DNA of 64,000 nucleotides from positions 558,001-622,000 of the forward strand of contig NZ_JALHLG010000005.1 of the NCBI RefSeq assembly GCF_022832375.1. The letters run 5' to 3'. The translations under genes and the position numbers were made by a program. The notes below the pieces were generated by a model. That model ran no database searches. It saw only the letters and a list, made by a program, of their open reading frames with translations, and was not told the DNA's origin. Below, in pieces: positions 35,398-44,313 of this stretch (position 1 is its first letter; the number at the start of each line of letters is the position of its first letter). Origin of the DNA: Novosphingobium beihaiense. GTDB lineage: Bacteria > Pseudomonadota > Alphaproteobacteria > Sphingomonadales > Sphingomonadaceae.

Positions 35398-37386
35398 TTA
35401 GACGCTGAGTTTATCGAGAATCCTGGGCACGATGGATTCGGTGGTGAAGCCGAACCGTGCGAACAGATCCTTGGCCGGGGCCGACGCGCCAAAGCGGTCC
35501 AGACCGATATTGAGGCCGCCATTGCGGCTGGCAGCCGTATAACGTTCCCAGCCCATGGTTGATCCCGCCTCGATCGAGACGCGCAGGATCGAGGGATCGT
35601 GGGGCAGGACTTCGTGCTTGTAAGCCTCGTCCTGAGCTTCGAACAGTTCCATGCACGGCATCGAGACGACATCCGCACCGATGCCCTGTTCCGCCAGCGC
35701 ATCGCGCACCTTGCAGGCCAGTTCGACTTCGGAACCGGTGGCGATCAGGATCACCTTGCGCTCGCCTTCGGCATGGCGGAGCACATAGGCGCCGCGTGCC
35801 GAGAGCATATCGCCCGACTTGCGCAGCTGCGGCAGGTTCTGGCGGGTCAACGCCAGAACCGACGGCGTTCCAGCGGCTTCCAGAGCCAGGTTCCAGCACT
35901 CGGCCGTTTCCACCACGTCCGCCGGGCGGAACACGTTGAGGTTGGGGATGAGGCGCATGCTCATCACGTGCTCGACAGGCTGGTGCGTCGGGCCGTCCTC
36001 GCCAAGACCGATGGAATCGTGCGTCAGGACGTAGATCGCACGGGTCTGCTGCAGCGCCGACATGCGGATCGCGTTACGGCAGTAGTCCGAGAAGATCAGG
36101 AAAGTGCCGCCGTAAGGAATAACGCCGCCGTGCAGCGCCATGCCGTTCATCGCGGCGGCCATGCCGAATTCGCGGATGCCGTAATAGACATAGCGGCCGG
36201 AATAGTCCTCGGGGGTAAACGGATTCTGGCACTTGGCCTTGGTGTTGTTCGAACCGGTGAGGTCCGCCGAGCCGCCAACCATTTCCGGAATCGCCGGAGC
36301 CAGCACGTTCAGCCAGTTCTCCGAAGCCTTGCGGGTCGCGACAGTCGCATCGCCTGCCACCCATTCGGCCAGCGCCTTGCGCACGGTATCGCCGTCGGGG
36401 AGTTTTCCAGCCATGCGGCGGTTGAACTCGGCCGCGTCCGGATTGGCGGAAAGCCGGGCTTCCCACTCGGCGCGGGTCTTGGCCCCTGCGGCGCCCAGCG
36501 AGCGCCAGTTGGCCAGGATTTCGGCGGGGACTTCGAACGGGGCGGAGGTCCAGCCCAGGTATTCACGGGCCGCGGTAATTTCATCGGCGCCAAGCGGTGC
36601 GCCGTGCACGTTGTGGCTGCCCTGCTTGTTGGGCGCGCCCTTGCCGATCACCGTGCGGCAGGCCACCAGCGAGGGCTTGTCCGAAGCCGCAGCCTCGCCC
36701 AGCGCACGCTCGATATCGGCGAAGTCGTGCCCGTCGCACTCGAACACGTCCCAGCCTGACGCGCGGTAGCGGGCCGGGATATCCTCGGACGTCGAAAGCG
36801 AAGTGTCGCCGTCGATGGTGATCTTGTTGTCGTCCCACAGGACCTTGAGCTTGCCGAGCTTCAGCGTTCCTGCAAGACCGATCGCCTCGTGATTGATCCC
36901 TTCCATCAGACAGCCGTCACCGGCGATCACCCATGTATTGTGATCGACCAGATCATCGCCGAAGGTGCCGTTAAGCTGACGCTCCGCCATGGCCATGCCA
37001 ACCGCCATCGCAAGCCCCTGCCCCAGCGGCCCGGTGGTGCATTCGACGCCCGGGATCAGGAAATTCTCGGGGTGGCCCGCACAGACCGAACCGAGCTGGC
37101 GGAAGTTGCGAATGTCATCCATTGCCGGGCTTTCGTAACCCGTCAGATGGAGCAGCGAGTAGATCAGCATCGAGCCGTGGCCGGCCGACAGCACAAAGCG
37201 GTCACGGTCGGCCCACTTGGGCGCAGCAGGATCGAACTTCAGGAACTTGGCGAAAAGCACCGTCGCGACATCGGCCATGCCCATCGGCATGCCGGGGTGG
37301 CCGCTGTTGGCAGCCTGAACCGCGTCCATCGACAGCGCCCGGATGGCGTTGGCCATCGGCGCAAGGCGGTCGGGTGCAAGGGTCAT
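35398..37386 (-). CDS. tkt: Transketolase
   Basis: A 662-residue thiamine-diphosphate enzyme that moves two-carbon units in the pentose phosphate pathway. It contains SGHPGMPMGMADVA, GPLGQGLAMAVG, the ThDP/metal motif GDGCLMEGINHEA and, in the pyrimidine domain, THDSIGLGEDGPTHQPVEH. It is the first gene of the tkt-gap-MOSC-pgk unit. The start ATG at 37386 lacks a strong ribosome-binding site. Confidence 0.96.
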   Translation of the reverse strand: MTLAPDRLAPMANAIRALSMDAVQAANSGHPGMPMGMADVATVLFAKFLKFDPAAPKWADRDRFVLSAGHGSMLIYSLLHLTGYESPAMDDIRNFRQLGSVCAGHPENFLIPGVECTTGPLGQGLAMAVGMAMAERQLNGTFGDDLVDHNTWVIAGDGCLMEGINHEAIGLAGTLKLGKLKVLWDDNKITIDGDTSLSTSEDIPARYRASGWDVFECDGHDFADIERALGEAAASDKPSLVACRTVIGKGAPNKQGSHNVHGAPLGADEITAAREYLGWTSAPFEVPAEILANWRSLGAAGAKTRAEWEARLSANPDAAEFNRRMAGKLPDGDTVRKALAEWVAGDATVATRKASENWLNVLAPAIPEMVGGSADLTGSNNTKAKCQNPFTPEDYSGRYVYYGIREFGMAAAMNGMALHGGVIPYGGTFLIFSDYCRNAIRMSALQQTRAIYVLTHDSIGLGEDGPTHQPVEHVMSMRLIPNLNVFRPADVVETAECWNLALEAAGTPSVLALTRQNLPQLRKSGDMLSARGAYVLRHAEGERKVILIATGSEVELACKVRDALAEQGIGADVVSMPCMELFEAQDEAYKHEVLPHDPSILRVSIEAGSTMGWERYTAASRNGGLNIGLDRFGASAPAKDLFARFGFTTESIVPRILDKLSV

Positions 37387-37599
37387 GTAATTGGCTCCGG
37401 AGCGGAATTTTGTGGACGATTCGGTAGTTTCGGCACCCCTTTAGGGAGAGGTGCCCTCCCGTCAAGTTCAGCACCCGTTTTCGCCAGCCCCCACTACCAC
37501 CTGCGGTCTATTGTCCGCACTTGCAGGATAGCTCACAAGACTGTGAACAACCCCCGCCAAATACTTGCCTTGCAGCGATAAGACTGTAGCCATGGCAAG

Positions 37600-37773
37600 A
37601 TGGAGGATGCATCGATCGTGCACGCGGTTGAACGGATCGAGGCCGCATTGGCGCGCATCGAAACGGCTTCGCGCGAACAAGCTGAACTGCAGAGCAGGCA
37701 TAGCCAGCTCAAGGCCGCCGTTTCCCGCTCGCTCGAAAACCTGGACAAGCTGATCGAAAGCCAGCCGCGATGA
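37600..37773 (+). CDS. Small coiled-coil protein preceding ZapA
   Basis: A 57-residue frame, too short for many gene finders, starting ATG at 37600 after CAAG and ending in the ATGA overlap with zapA. The sequence (MEDASIVHAVERIEAALARI then ETASREQAELQSRHSQLKAA) is alpha-helical with heptad-spaced Leu/Ile/Ala, so likely a coiled coil. It is coupled to zapA and probably conserved in sphingomonads as a small protein associated with division; this is inferred from position and overlap. Confidence 0.7.
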   Translation: MEDASIVHAVERIEAALARIETASREQAELQSRHSQLKAAVSRSLENLDKLIESQPR

Positions 37774-38078
37774 GCAATGTCATGCTCTCGATCGGCGGGC
37801 GCAGCTTTGCCGTTGCCTGCGCCGATGGCGAGGAGGCCCATGTCAGCCACCTGGGCAAGTTGATAGACGAGAAGGTGTCCGCCGCCGGTGCTTCCGGCCA
37901 GACCGAAGCCCGGATGCTCCTCTACGCTTCACTTCTGCTCGCGGACGAAGTGCACGACCTTAAAAGCGCTGCAGGAACAGCCCCCGCCTCCGATCACATG
38001 GCCGAACGGCTTACCAGCATAGCCGCGCGCATCGAAAATCTTGCAGACCTTCTTGAGGGCAGCGCCCCGAACGCCTAA
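37770..38078 (+). CDS. zapA: Cell division protein ZapA
   Basis: A 102-residue protein that binds and bundles FtsZ at the division site. The N-terminal VMLSIGGRSFAVACADGEE is the ZapA beta-hairpin with the conserved GGRxF pattern, followed by a helix with HLGKLIDEKV and a C-terminal coiled coil. The ATG overlaps the stop of the small upstream ORF. A 6S RNA and the 5-FTHF cyclo-ligase gene follow, the classical proteobacterial order. Confidence 0.9.
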   Translation: MSNVMLSIGGRSFAVACADGEEAHVSHLGKLIDEKVSAAGASGQTEARMLLYASLLLADEVHDLKSAAGTAPASDHMAERLTSIAARIENLADLLEGSAPNA

Positions 38079-38081
38079 ATA

Positions 38082-38218
38082 GCGCGGGACGGGATCTGCC
38101 CGGCACGAGCCGTTCGAACATCCCTGAGGCTATAAGCAATCCAAGGGGGCTGTCCCTGCCCAGGTCCTGGCCTGACGCACATGGTCCCCACCTGACGTGA
38201 AGGCGTCAGAGGATTTCT
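38082..38218 (+). ncRNA. ssrS: 6S RNA
   Basis: The gap between zapA and the 5-FTHF cyclo-ligase gene is the usual place for 6S RNA in proteobacteria. The sequence from GCGCGGGACGGGATCTGCCC through GTTCGAACATCCCTGAGGC, AGGTCCTGGCCTGACGCACA and CACCTGACGTGAAGGCGTCA shows alphaproteobacterial 6S-like segments. 6S RNA mimics an open promoter and binds sigma70 RNA polymerase. Ends are approximate; a covariance model was not run. Confidence 0.75.
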
Positions 38219-38231
38219 AGGAAAACGACCC

Positions 38232-38837
38232 ATGGTGGACCCGTCACCCCCCACTTCCCCCGCTGATGAAAAAGCAGCCCTGCGCAAGGCCTTCCGCCAG
38301 GCGCGCGCGGACCATGCCGCCAGCCTGCCGCAGAACCTTCGTGCGCTGGTGCTTAACCGCCCGCCAGCGCCAATTGCCGGGATGATGCCGGAGGGAGCGG
38401 TGGTCGGCCTCTATTATCCCACAGGCGCCGAAGCGCCGGCGACGGGATGGGCACACTGGCTTGCCGAGAATGGCAGGCAGATCGCCCTGCCCTGGTTTGC
38501 AGCGCGCGATGCGGCCATGGAGTTCCGCAGTTGGAGCAATCCCTGGGACGACGGCCTGCTGGTTCCCGGCCCCTGGCGCGCGCTGCAGCCTCCGGATGAC
38601 AGCGACGCGATCGTTCCCGACATCGTCATCGTGCCCCTTCTGGCCTTTACCGCGGCCGGGCACAGGCTGGGCCAGGGCGGCGGCCATTACGACCGCTGGC
38701 TGGCAGCGCACCCCGGCGTGCGGGCCATCGGGCTTGCATGGGACTGCCAGATCGCCGAGGAACTGCCATTCGAACCCCACGATCAGCCACTGGCTGCCGT
38801 GGTGACGCCGACTCGAATCTACGAAGGACAGCCGTAA
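38232..38837 (+). CDS. fau: 5-formyltetrahydrofolate cyclo-ligase
   Basis: A 201-residue enzyme converting 5-formyl-THF to 5,10-methenyl-THF with ATP. The N-terminal EKAALRKAFRQAR helix with its basic residues, VVGLYYPTGAE, VPLLAFTAAGHRLGQGGGHYDRWL (the GxGxGxYDR motif near residue 155) and the C-terminal LPFEPHDQPL are all family signatures. It follows 6S RNA directly, and is thought to be co-transcribed with it in many proteobacteria. Confidence 0.92.
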   Translation: MVDPSPPTSPADEKAALRKAFRQARADHAASLPQNLRALVLNRPPAPIAGMMPEGAVVGLYYPTGAEAPATGWAHWLAENGRQIALPWFAARDAAMEFRSWSNPWDDGLLVPGPWRALQPPDDSDAIVPDIVIVPLLAFTAAGHRLGQGGGHYDRWLAAHPGVRAIGLAWDCQIAEELPFEPHDQPLAAVVTPTRIYEGQP

Positions 38838-38839
38838 CA

Positions 38840-39055
38840 ATGCGCGAAACCCCGACATGGCGGATACCCGCGGGCGTTCTTCTGCTGGTCTTCGCGCTGG
38901 GCCTCTACGGAATTGCTGTTGCCAGCTTTGTGCCGCCGCTGATCGGTGAATGGAATGCGCTGGCGCAGACGCCTGTCTACGTCGTGCTCGGCGTGATCTG
39001 GCTCCTGCCCTTGCGGCGCTTCCTGATCTGGATGGAAACGGGGCGTTGGGGCTGA
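38840..39055 (+). CDS. DUF2842 small membrane protein
   Basis: A 71-residue protein with two transmembrane segments (IPAGVLLLVFALGLYGIAVAS and VYVVLGVIWLLPL), a short loop and a RRFLIWMETGRWG tail. It matches the DUF2842 family of small alphaproteobacterial inner-membrane proteins of unknown function. The ATG at 38840 is 2 bp after the 5-FTHF ligase stop, with AAGGACAG upstream. It is followed by a good terminator. Confidence 0.82.
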   Translation: MRETPTWRIPAGVLLLVFALGLYGIAVASFVPPLIGEWNALAQTPVYVVLGVIWLLPLRRFLIWMETGRWG

Positions 39056-39086
39056 GCCTTTCCGGCGAACATTCATGGAAATAGAA

Positions 39087-39108
39087 AAGGCCGGGTTTCC
39101 CCGGCCTT
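39087..39108 (+). terminator. Rho-independent terminator after DUF2842 gene
   Basis: AAGGCCGG and CCGGCCTT arms with a 6-base loop, followed by TGTTTTCTT. It separates the zapA-fau operon from the tRNA-Asp genes. Confidence 0.85.
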
Positions 39109-39143
39109 GTTTTCTTGCTGCGTGGAATCCACTTCGTGAGAAG

Positions 39144-39220
39144 TGGCGCGAGTGACGGGACTCGAACCCGCGACCTTCGGCGTGACAGGCCGACACTCTA
39201 ACCAACTGAGCTACACCCGC
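39144..39220 (-). tRNA. tRNA-Asp(GTC), copy 1
   Basis: A 77-nt cloverleaf with encoded CCA. The minus strand begins GCGGGTGTAGCTCAGTTGG, has anticodon GTC in CTGTCAC, T-arm GGTTCGAACC and ends in CACTCGCGCCA. This is the 3'-most of three identical copies on the transcribed strand. Confidence 0.97.
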
Positions 39221-39289
39221 ACAGCTATATCTATCGCCAGGAAAACCTGACTTTCCGCTTTCTTCCGATCTCCCGGAAGAAATCCCAAG

Positions 39290-39366
39290 TGGCGCGAGTG
39301 ACGGGACTCGAACCCGCGACCTTCGGCGTGACAGGCCGACACTCTAACCAACTGAGCTACACCCGC
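39290..39366 (-). tRNA. tRNA-Asp(GTC), copy 2
   Basis: Identical in sequence to the neighbouring copies, 146 bp from each, with the intervening 69-bp spacer also repeated. Confidence 0.97.
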
Positions 39367-39435
39367 ACAGCTATATCTATCGCCAGGAAAACCTGACTTT
39401 CCGCTTTCTTCCGATCTCCCGGAAGAAATCCCAAG

Positions 39436-39512
39436 TGGCGCGAGTGACGGGACTCGAACCCGCGACCTTCGGCGTGACAGGCCGACACTCTAACCAACTG
39501 AGCTACACCCGC
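39436..39512 (-). tRNA. tRNA-Asp(GTC), copy 3
   Basis: First in transcription order. The 146-bp period makes this a tandem duplication of the gene plus spacer. Confidence 0.97.
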
Positions 39513-39625
39513 GTACTTTGCGGTGCGTCCGCTTGGGAGCCGCGCCACTAAGCCAGCTATCGGGGCCTGTCAACTGCCTTGCCCGGCCCTGCGCAGACTT
39601 TTTTGGCGGCGCGGAATTTTCGGCA

Positions 39626-40939
39626 TCACCCGGCGAGAATTAAGGCCGGTGCCTCGATCAGTTTCTTGAGGTCCTGGGCGAAGCTGGCCGCGTCCCAGCC
39701 ATCGACCACGCGGTGATCGCAGCTCATGGAAATATTCATGGTCTTGCGCTTCTCGATCCGTTCCATGCCACTGGCATCCTTCACGAACATCGGGCGTTCG
39801 ACGATGCGGTTGGGCCCGATGATCGCAACTTCCGGGCGGTTGATCACCGGCGTGGTCGCCACACCGCCCATAGGCCCCAGAGACGTCACTGTAAGCGTGG
39901 AGCCGGAAAGCTCGGCCGGTTTCGCCGAACCGTCGCGCGCGGCATTGGCAAGGCGGGAAATCTCCGTGGCAAGCTGCCACAAGTTGCGGCTCTGCGCGTC
40001 GCGGATCACGGGGACCATCAGCCCGGCCGGCGTTTGCGCGGCCATGCCCAGATGCACCGAGCCATAACGCGTCACCACGCCCGCCTCGTCATCGTAATGG
40101 GCATTGAGCATCGGATATTTCGGGATCAGCTTGCAGATCGCCGAAATCAGGAACGGCAGCATCGTCAGCTTGGGCCGATCGCCGCGCCCTTCGTTGAGCT
40201 GCGCGCGCAGGTCTTCCAGCGCCGTGACGTCATATTCCTCGACATAGGCGAAATGCGGGATGTTGCGCTTGGAGGCCGCCATGTTCTCCGCGATCCGGCG
40301 GCGCAGGCCGATGACGCGAACCTGCTCGTCCTGCCCCTTGTGCCCGGCAGGCTGGAAACCGCCTGCCGAATTGTAGGCGAGAAAGGCATCGAGATCGGCG
40401 TGACGGATGCGGCCGTCCTCGGCCGGGCGCACCTCGCCGAGATCGATGCCAAGCCCGGCAGCCCGCTTGCGCACGGCCGGGCTCGCCATGACTTTGGCAT
40501 GCCCGGCCGGGGCGCGCGGCGCCGGAGCTACCGCAGCCGGAGTGGCTGGCGCAGGGGACGGGACAGGTGTGGGTTCCGGTGCAGGCTTCGCAATGGCGAC
40601 CGGCTCTTCCGCTTTCGCTGGTGCTTCGGCCACGACGGGCTGCGGCTCCGGCGCGGCAACGGCGGCCTTTTCGCTGCCATCCACCTGATTGCCCTCGCCT
40701 TCCACCTCCAGCACGACCAGCGGCGAGCCGATGGCAATCACATCGCCGGTTTCCCCGGCGACCTCGATCACTTTGCCCGCCACCGGGCTTTCCATTTCCA
40801 CAGTGGCCTTGTCGGTCATCATGTCGGCCAGACGGCCGTCTTCCTCGATCACATCGCCGACCTTGACGTGCCAGGCGACGATCTCGGCCTCGGCTATGCC
40901 TTCGCCAATATCGGGAAGGCGGAATGTAAAGCGGCCCAT
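39626..40939 (-). CDS. bkdB: Branched-chain 2-oxoacid dehydrogenase E2 (dihydrolipoyl acyltransferase)
   Basis: A 437-residue E2 with a lipoyl domain (DIGEGIAEAE, lipoyl-lysine in MTDKATVEM at about residues 42-48), a long Ala/Pro linker, a peripheral-subunit-binding domain (ASPAVRKRAAGLGIDLGEV) and the catalytic domain ending with HRVVDGWDAA that carries His and Asp. It transfers branched acyl groups to CoA in Val/Leu/Ile breakdown. It is third in the E1alpha-E1beta-E2 operon; E3 is not in the window. It could also act on pyruvate, though order and sequence favour branched-chain acids. Confidence 0.92.
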   Translation of the reverse strand: MGRFTFRLPDIGEGIAEAEIVAWHVKVGDVIEEDGRLADMMTDKATVEMESPVAGKVIEVAGETGDVIAIGSPLVVLEVEGEGNQVDGSEKAAVAAPEPQPVVAEAPAKAEEPVAIAKPAPEPTPVPSPAPATPAAVAPAPRAPAGHAKVMASPAVRKRAAGLGIDLGEVRPAEDGRIRHADLDAFLAYNSAGGFQPAGHKGQDEQVRVIGLRRRIAENMAASKRNIPHFAYVEEYDVTALEDLRAQLNEGRGDRPKLTMLPFLISAICKLIPKYPMLNAHYDDEAGVVTRYGSVHLGMAAQTPAGLMVPVIRDAQSRNLWQLATEISRLANAARDGSAKPAELSGSTLTVTSLGPMGGVATTPVINRPEVAIIGPNRIVERPMFVKDASGMERIEKRKTMNISMSCDHRVVDGWDAASFAQDLKKLIEAPALILAG

Positions 40940-40951
40940 CAGATCAATCCT

Positions 40952-42010
40952 TCACGAATCTGCGTTCATCAGCCGGTCCACCGCCTCGCCAATGCGGACG
41001 GGACCGGGGAAGTAAGCCCACTCAAGGCTGTGCGGATAGGGGGTGTCGAACCCGGTCACGCGCTCGATGGGGGCTTCGAGGTGGTAGAAGCAGCGCTCCT
41101 GCACGAGGCTCGCAAGCTCCGCGCCAAAGCCCGAGGTGCGGGTCGCCTCATGTATCACCAGGCATTTCCCGGTCTTTTCCACGGACTTTTCCACAGCCTC
41201 CATGTCGAGCGGCACCAAGGTGCGCAAGTCGATGATCTCGGCATCGACGCCCTTGGCCTCCAGCACCGCTTCGGCAACATGGACCATGGTGCCGTAGACC
41301 AGCACGGTCATGGCGGACCCTTCCCGCACCGTGCGGGCCTTGCCGAGCGGAATCGAATAGTAGCCTTCGGGCACCTGGCCGCCGGGATGGGCTTTCCAGG
41401 TCTTCGACGGGCTGTCGTAATTGCCGTCGAACGGGCCGTTGTAGATGCGCTTGGGCTCGAAGAAGATGACGGGATCGTTGTCCTCGATCGCCGCGATCAG
41501 CAGGCCCTTGGCATCGTGCGGGGTCGAGGGGATGACCGTTTTCAGCCCCGCGACATGGGTAAACAGCGCTTCCGGGCTCTGGCTGTGCGTCTGCCCGCCG
41601 AAAATGCCGCCGCCAAAGGGAGAGCGGATTGTGATCGGTGCGATGAACTCGCCCGCCGAGCGGTACCGCAGGCGCGCTGCCTCCGAAATAAGCTGATCGA
41701 GCCCCGGATAGATATAGTCGGCGAACTGGATCTCCGGCACGGGACGCAGGCCATAGGCGGCCATCCCGACCGCGGCACCGATAATCCCGCATTCGTTGAT
41801 CGGCGAATCGAACACGCGGTTCTTGCCGTATTTCCCCTGCAGACCGGCCGTCGCGCGGAAGACGCCGCCGAAATAGCCGACGTCTTCGCCCATGATCACG
41901 ATATCCGGATCGTGCGCCATCATGATATCCAGCGCGTCGTTGATCGCCTCGATCATGTTGAGCGGCCGCGTGGGCGCATCGTGGAGGCTGACGGGTTCTT
42001 CTTCCAGCAT
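40952..42010 (-). CDS. bkdA2: 2-oxoisovalerate dehydrogenase E1 beta subunit
   Basis: A 352-residue E1beta with MIEAINDALD, GEDVGYFGGVFRAT, the CGIIGAAVGMA segment and GGIFGGQTHSQSPE. With E1alpha it decarboxylates branched-chain 2-oxoacids using thiamine diphosphate. The start ATG (42010) lies 5 bp after the E1alpha stop; a longer frame to 42553 runs inside E1alpha and is rejected. The stop precedes bkdB by 12 bp. Confidence 0.93.
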   Translation of the reverse strand: MLEEEPVSLHDAPTRPLNMIEAINDALDIMMAHDPDIVIMGEDVGYFGGVFRATAGLQGKYGKNRVFDSPINECGIIGAAVGMAAYGLRPVPEIQFADYIYPGLDQLISEAARLRYRSAGEFIAPITIRSPFGGGIFGGQTHSQSPEALFTHVAGLKTVIPSTPHDAKGLLIAAIEDNDPVIFFEPKRIYNGPFDGNYDSPSKTWKAHPGGQVPEGYYSIPLGKARTVREGSAMTVLVYGTMVHVAEAVLEAKGVDAEIIDLRTLVPLDMEAVEKSVEKTGKCLVIHEATRTSGFGAELASLVQERCFYHLEAPIERVTGFDTPYPHSLEWAYFPGPVRIGEAVDRLMNADS

Positions 42011-42015
42011 ATGCC

Positions 42016-43314
42016 CTACTCCTTCCACTCGGGCCATTTGGTCCGGCGCTCGCGGATGGCCTGATCGGCCTGTTCGCGAAGGTGCCAGGGCAGATCCTCG
42101 AAAACGTCCTCGAACATCGTGTGAAACGGATGGTGCAACCCGTGGCCGAGGATGCCGTTCTTTTCGGCTTCCTTGGTGGCGGCGCGAACGTCTTCGGCCA
42201 GCGCGCGGTCCATTTCGGCGTGTTGCGCGTCCGACCATTCGCCCAGCGCGATCAAATGGTTCTTCAGCCGCATGACCGGATCGCCGAGCGGCCACTCCTC
42301 CGCCTCCCGGGCGGAGCGGTAAGCGCTGGGATCGTCCGAGGTGGAGTGCCCCTCCGCCCGGTAAGTGAAGTGCTCGATGAGCGTCGGCCCCTTGTTGGCC
42401 CGCGCCCGGTTGGCAGCCCATTCCATCGCGGCATAGACCGCCAGTGCATCGTTCCCGTCGACACGCAGCCCGGCAATGCCGTAGCCTGCTGCCCTCGCCG
42501 CAAAAGTCGTGCGCTCGGCACCCGCGAAGCCGGAGAAGCTGGAAATGGCCCACTGGTTGTTGACCACATTGAGCACCACCGGCGCGTTATAAACGGCCGC
42601 GAACGTCATCGCCGCGTGAAAATCGCCTTCCGCGCTCGATCCCTCGCCGATGAAGCTGGTGGCAATCCGGGTGTCGCCCTTGATCGCACTGGCCATGGCC
42701 CAGCCCACCGCCTGCGGGAACTGCGTGGCAAGGTTGCCCGAAATGGTGAAGAAGCCGTAGTCCTTCGCCGAATACATGATCGGCAATTGGCGGCCCTTCA
42801 GCTTGTCCGCGCGGTTCGAATAGATCTGGTTGATCATCTCCACCAGCGGATAGCCGCGCGAGATCAGGATGCCCTGCTGGCGGTAGCTGGGGAACACCAT
42901 ATCGTCCTCGGCCAGCGCAAAGGCACAGGCGACCGAGATCGCCTCCTCGCCGGTGGACTTCATGTAGAAGCTGGTCTTGCCCTGACGCTGGCCGCGATAC
43001 ATGCGATCGTCGAAAGCCCGGGTCAGCGCCATCATGCGCAGGATACGGCGCAGGGTCTCGGGATCGAGATTGGGATTCCAGGGCCCGACGGCCTGGCTCC
43101 CGTCATCGAGAACGCGAATCAGCCCGGTGGTAAGCGGCCCGGTTTCCCGCGCCTCGCATGCCTCGTCGGGGCGCGCGGCCGTTCCGGCTTCGGGTATCTC
43201 CAGATGCGAATAATCGACAGTGTCGCCGGGGCGGTAGCGCGGTTCGGGAACATAGAACTCAAGCGGCGGCAAATTGCCCCGCAGCTTGCCTGATCGTGCC
43301 GGACCTTCGGTCAT
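42016..43314 (-). CDS. bkdA1: 2-oxoisovalerate dehydrogenase E1 alpha subunit
   Basis: A 432-residue E1alpha of the branched-chain complex, longer at the N-terminus than PDH alpha subunits. It contains RAFDDRMYRGQRQGKTSFYM, the ThDP motif GEGSSAEGDFHAAMTFAAV with VVNNQWAIS, and the Ser-containing phosphorylation-type loop YRAEGHSTSDDPSAYR. ATGs lie at 43320 and 43314; the second has GGGAGAGG at 7 bases and is preferred. A strong sigma70-type promoter is visible about 65 bp upstream. Confidence 0.94.
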   Translation of the reverse strand: MTEGPARSGKLRGNLPPLEFYVPEPRYRPGDTVDYSHLEIPEAGTAARPDEACEARETGPLTTGLIRVLDDGSQAVGPWNPNLDPETLRRILRMMALTRAFDDRMYRGQRQGKTSFYMKSTGEEAISVACAFALAEDDMVFPSYRQQGILISRGYPLVEMINQIYSNRADKLKGRQLPIMYSAKDYGFFTISGNLATQFPQAVGWAMASAIKGDTRIATSFIGEGSSAEGDFHAAMTFAAVYNAPVVLNVVNNQWAISSFSGFAGAERTTFAARAAGYGIAGLRVDGNDALAVYAAMEWAANRARANKGPTLIEHFTYRAEGHSTSDDPSAYRSAREAEEWPLGDPVMRLKNHLIALGEWSDAQHAEMDRALAEDVRAATKEAEKNGILGHGLHHPFHTMFEDVFEDLPWHLREQADQAIRERRTKWPEWKE

Positions 43315-43379
43315 TTTCATCCTCTCCCGTCATAGCCGGGCCGCCAGAATTCTGTGCATCAAAATTCTACGGTTGAGTT

Positions 43380-43407
43380 ATATTATTACCCACTCCAGCA
43401 ATGTCAA
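43380..43407 (-). promoter_or_regulatory. Sigma70-like promoter for the bkd operon
   Basis: On the minus strand TTGACA (43407-43402), a 16-bp spacer and TAATAT (43385-43380) form a near-consensus promoter 60 bp upstream of bkdA1. The surrounding AT-rich bases are unlike the GC-rich region. Confidence 0.7.
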
Positions 43408-43454
43408 TCATCCGGATTCCAAACGATCAGAAGCCCTCCCTTCTCTATAAACAC

Positions 43455-44228
43455 CTAGCGCCCGGCAAAGTTCGCCGTGCGTCGTTCGAACACCGCGGCG
43501 ACGCCTTCGGCATAGTCCGCCGTCCCTTTCAGCTTGGTCTGTTCGGTATGTTCGTGCCGCATCGTTTCGGCAGCCTTGCCGCCCACTTCGGACGCCAGAG
43601 TCTTCCGAATCGCCAGCAGGGCGAGCGGCGCATTGCAGGCGATCTCTTCGGCCATCACCAGAGCTTCGGCGGAAAGCTCCTCTGCCGCCACCAGCCTGTC
43701 GGCCAAGCCCCACTTCTCGGCCTCCTCGGCCTTGATGCGGTTGCCGGAGAGCATCATCCACGATGCCTTCTGTTCGCCCACGGCGCGCGGGAGCGTATAG
43801 GTAATCGCAAAGCCCGGATGGAAACCCAGCTTCACGAAATTGGCCGAGAAGCGCGCCGCCGGAGAGGCAATGCGGAAATCGGCGGCCAGCGCCAGCCCCA
43901 GCCCGGCCCCGATCGCCGCCCCCTGCACGGCCGCGATCATCACCTTCTTGCGGTTCATGATCCGGCCCGCGTTTTCATAGAACAGCGCGATTTCGCTCAT
44001 GCCATCGGCGCCTTGCACGGCATCGGCGCCCGCCAGATCCGCGCCGCCGCAGAACACCTTGCCCTCGGCCGTCAGCAGAATGCAGCGGATGCCGTCATCC
44101 GTATCCATCTCGTAGATCGCGTCGGCAATGGCACAGAGCATGCCCGAAGAGGCGAAATTGTGCGGCGGCGCCGAAAAGTGAATCTCGCCCACATGGCCAT
44201 GCTTTCGGGTTGTGACTTCGAACGGCAC
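43455..44228 (-). CDS. Enoyl-CoA hydratase/isomerase family protein
   Basis: A 257-residue crotonase-fold protein. The oxyanion-hole segments are FCGGADLAGA (about residue 60) and AVQGAAIGAGLGLALAADFRIA (seen as two adjacent motifs at about 100-120), and FVKLGFHPGFA marks the catalytic region. It lacks a classic Glu pair I can place with certainty, so hydratase versus isomerase or lyase is open. The frame runs to a TTG at 44252, but GTG 44228 has GGAGAG 8 bases upstream and matches the family start. It lies behind the bkd promoter, oriented the same way, and could serve branched-chain acyl-CoA breakdown. Confidence 0.85.
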   Translation of the reverse strand: MPFEVTTRKHGHVGEIHFSAPPHNFASSGMLCAIADAIYEMDTDDGIRCILLTAEGKVFCGGADLAGADAVQGADGMSEIALFYENAGRIMNRKKVMIAAVQGAAIGAGLGLALAADFRIASPAARFSANFVKLGFHPGFAITYTLPRAVGEQKASWMMLSGNRIKAEEAEKWGLADRLVAAEELSAEALVMAEEIACNAPLALLAIRKTLASEVGGKAAETMRHEHTEQTKLKGTADYAEGVAAVFERRTANFAGR

Positions 44229-44313
44229 GTCGCGTCTCTCCTGCTTTCCCAATGCAGCAGGGGCTGAAGCGGCGGCCGAACCTTGTCAACCCGGCGCGGC
44301 GCCGGGCCGGAGC

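Noticed and set aside
38819-39548. Reverse-strand frames across the tRNA-Asp genes
   Set aside because: Their shared VRVSACHAEGRGFESRHSRH segment is just the translated tRNA-Asp sequence.
40952-42553. Longer E1 beta with extended N-terminus
   Set aside because: The extension lies inside E1 alpha in another frame; the family start at 42010 has normal spacing.
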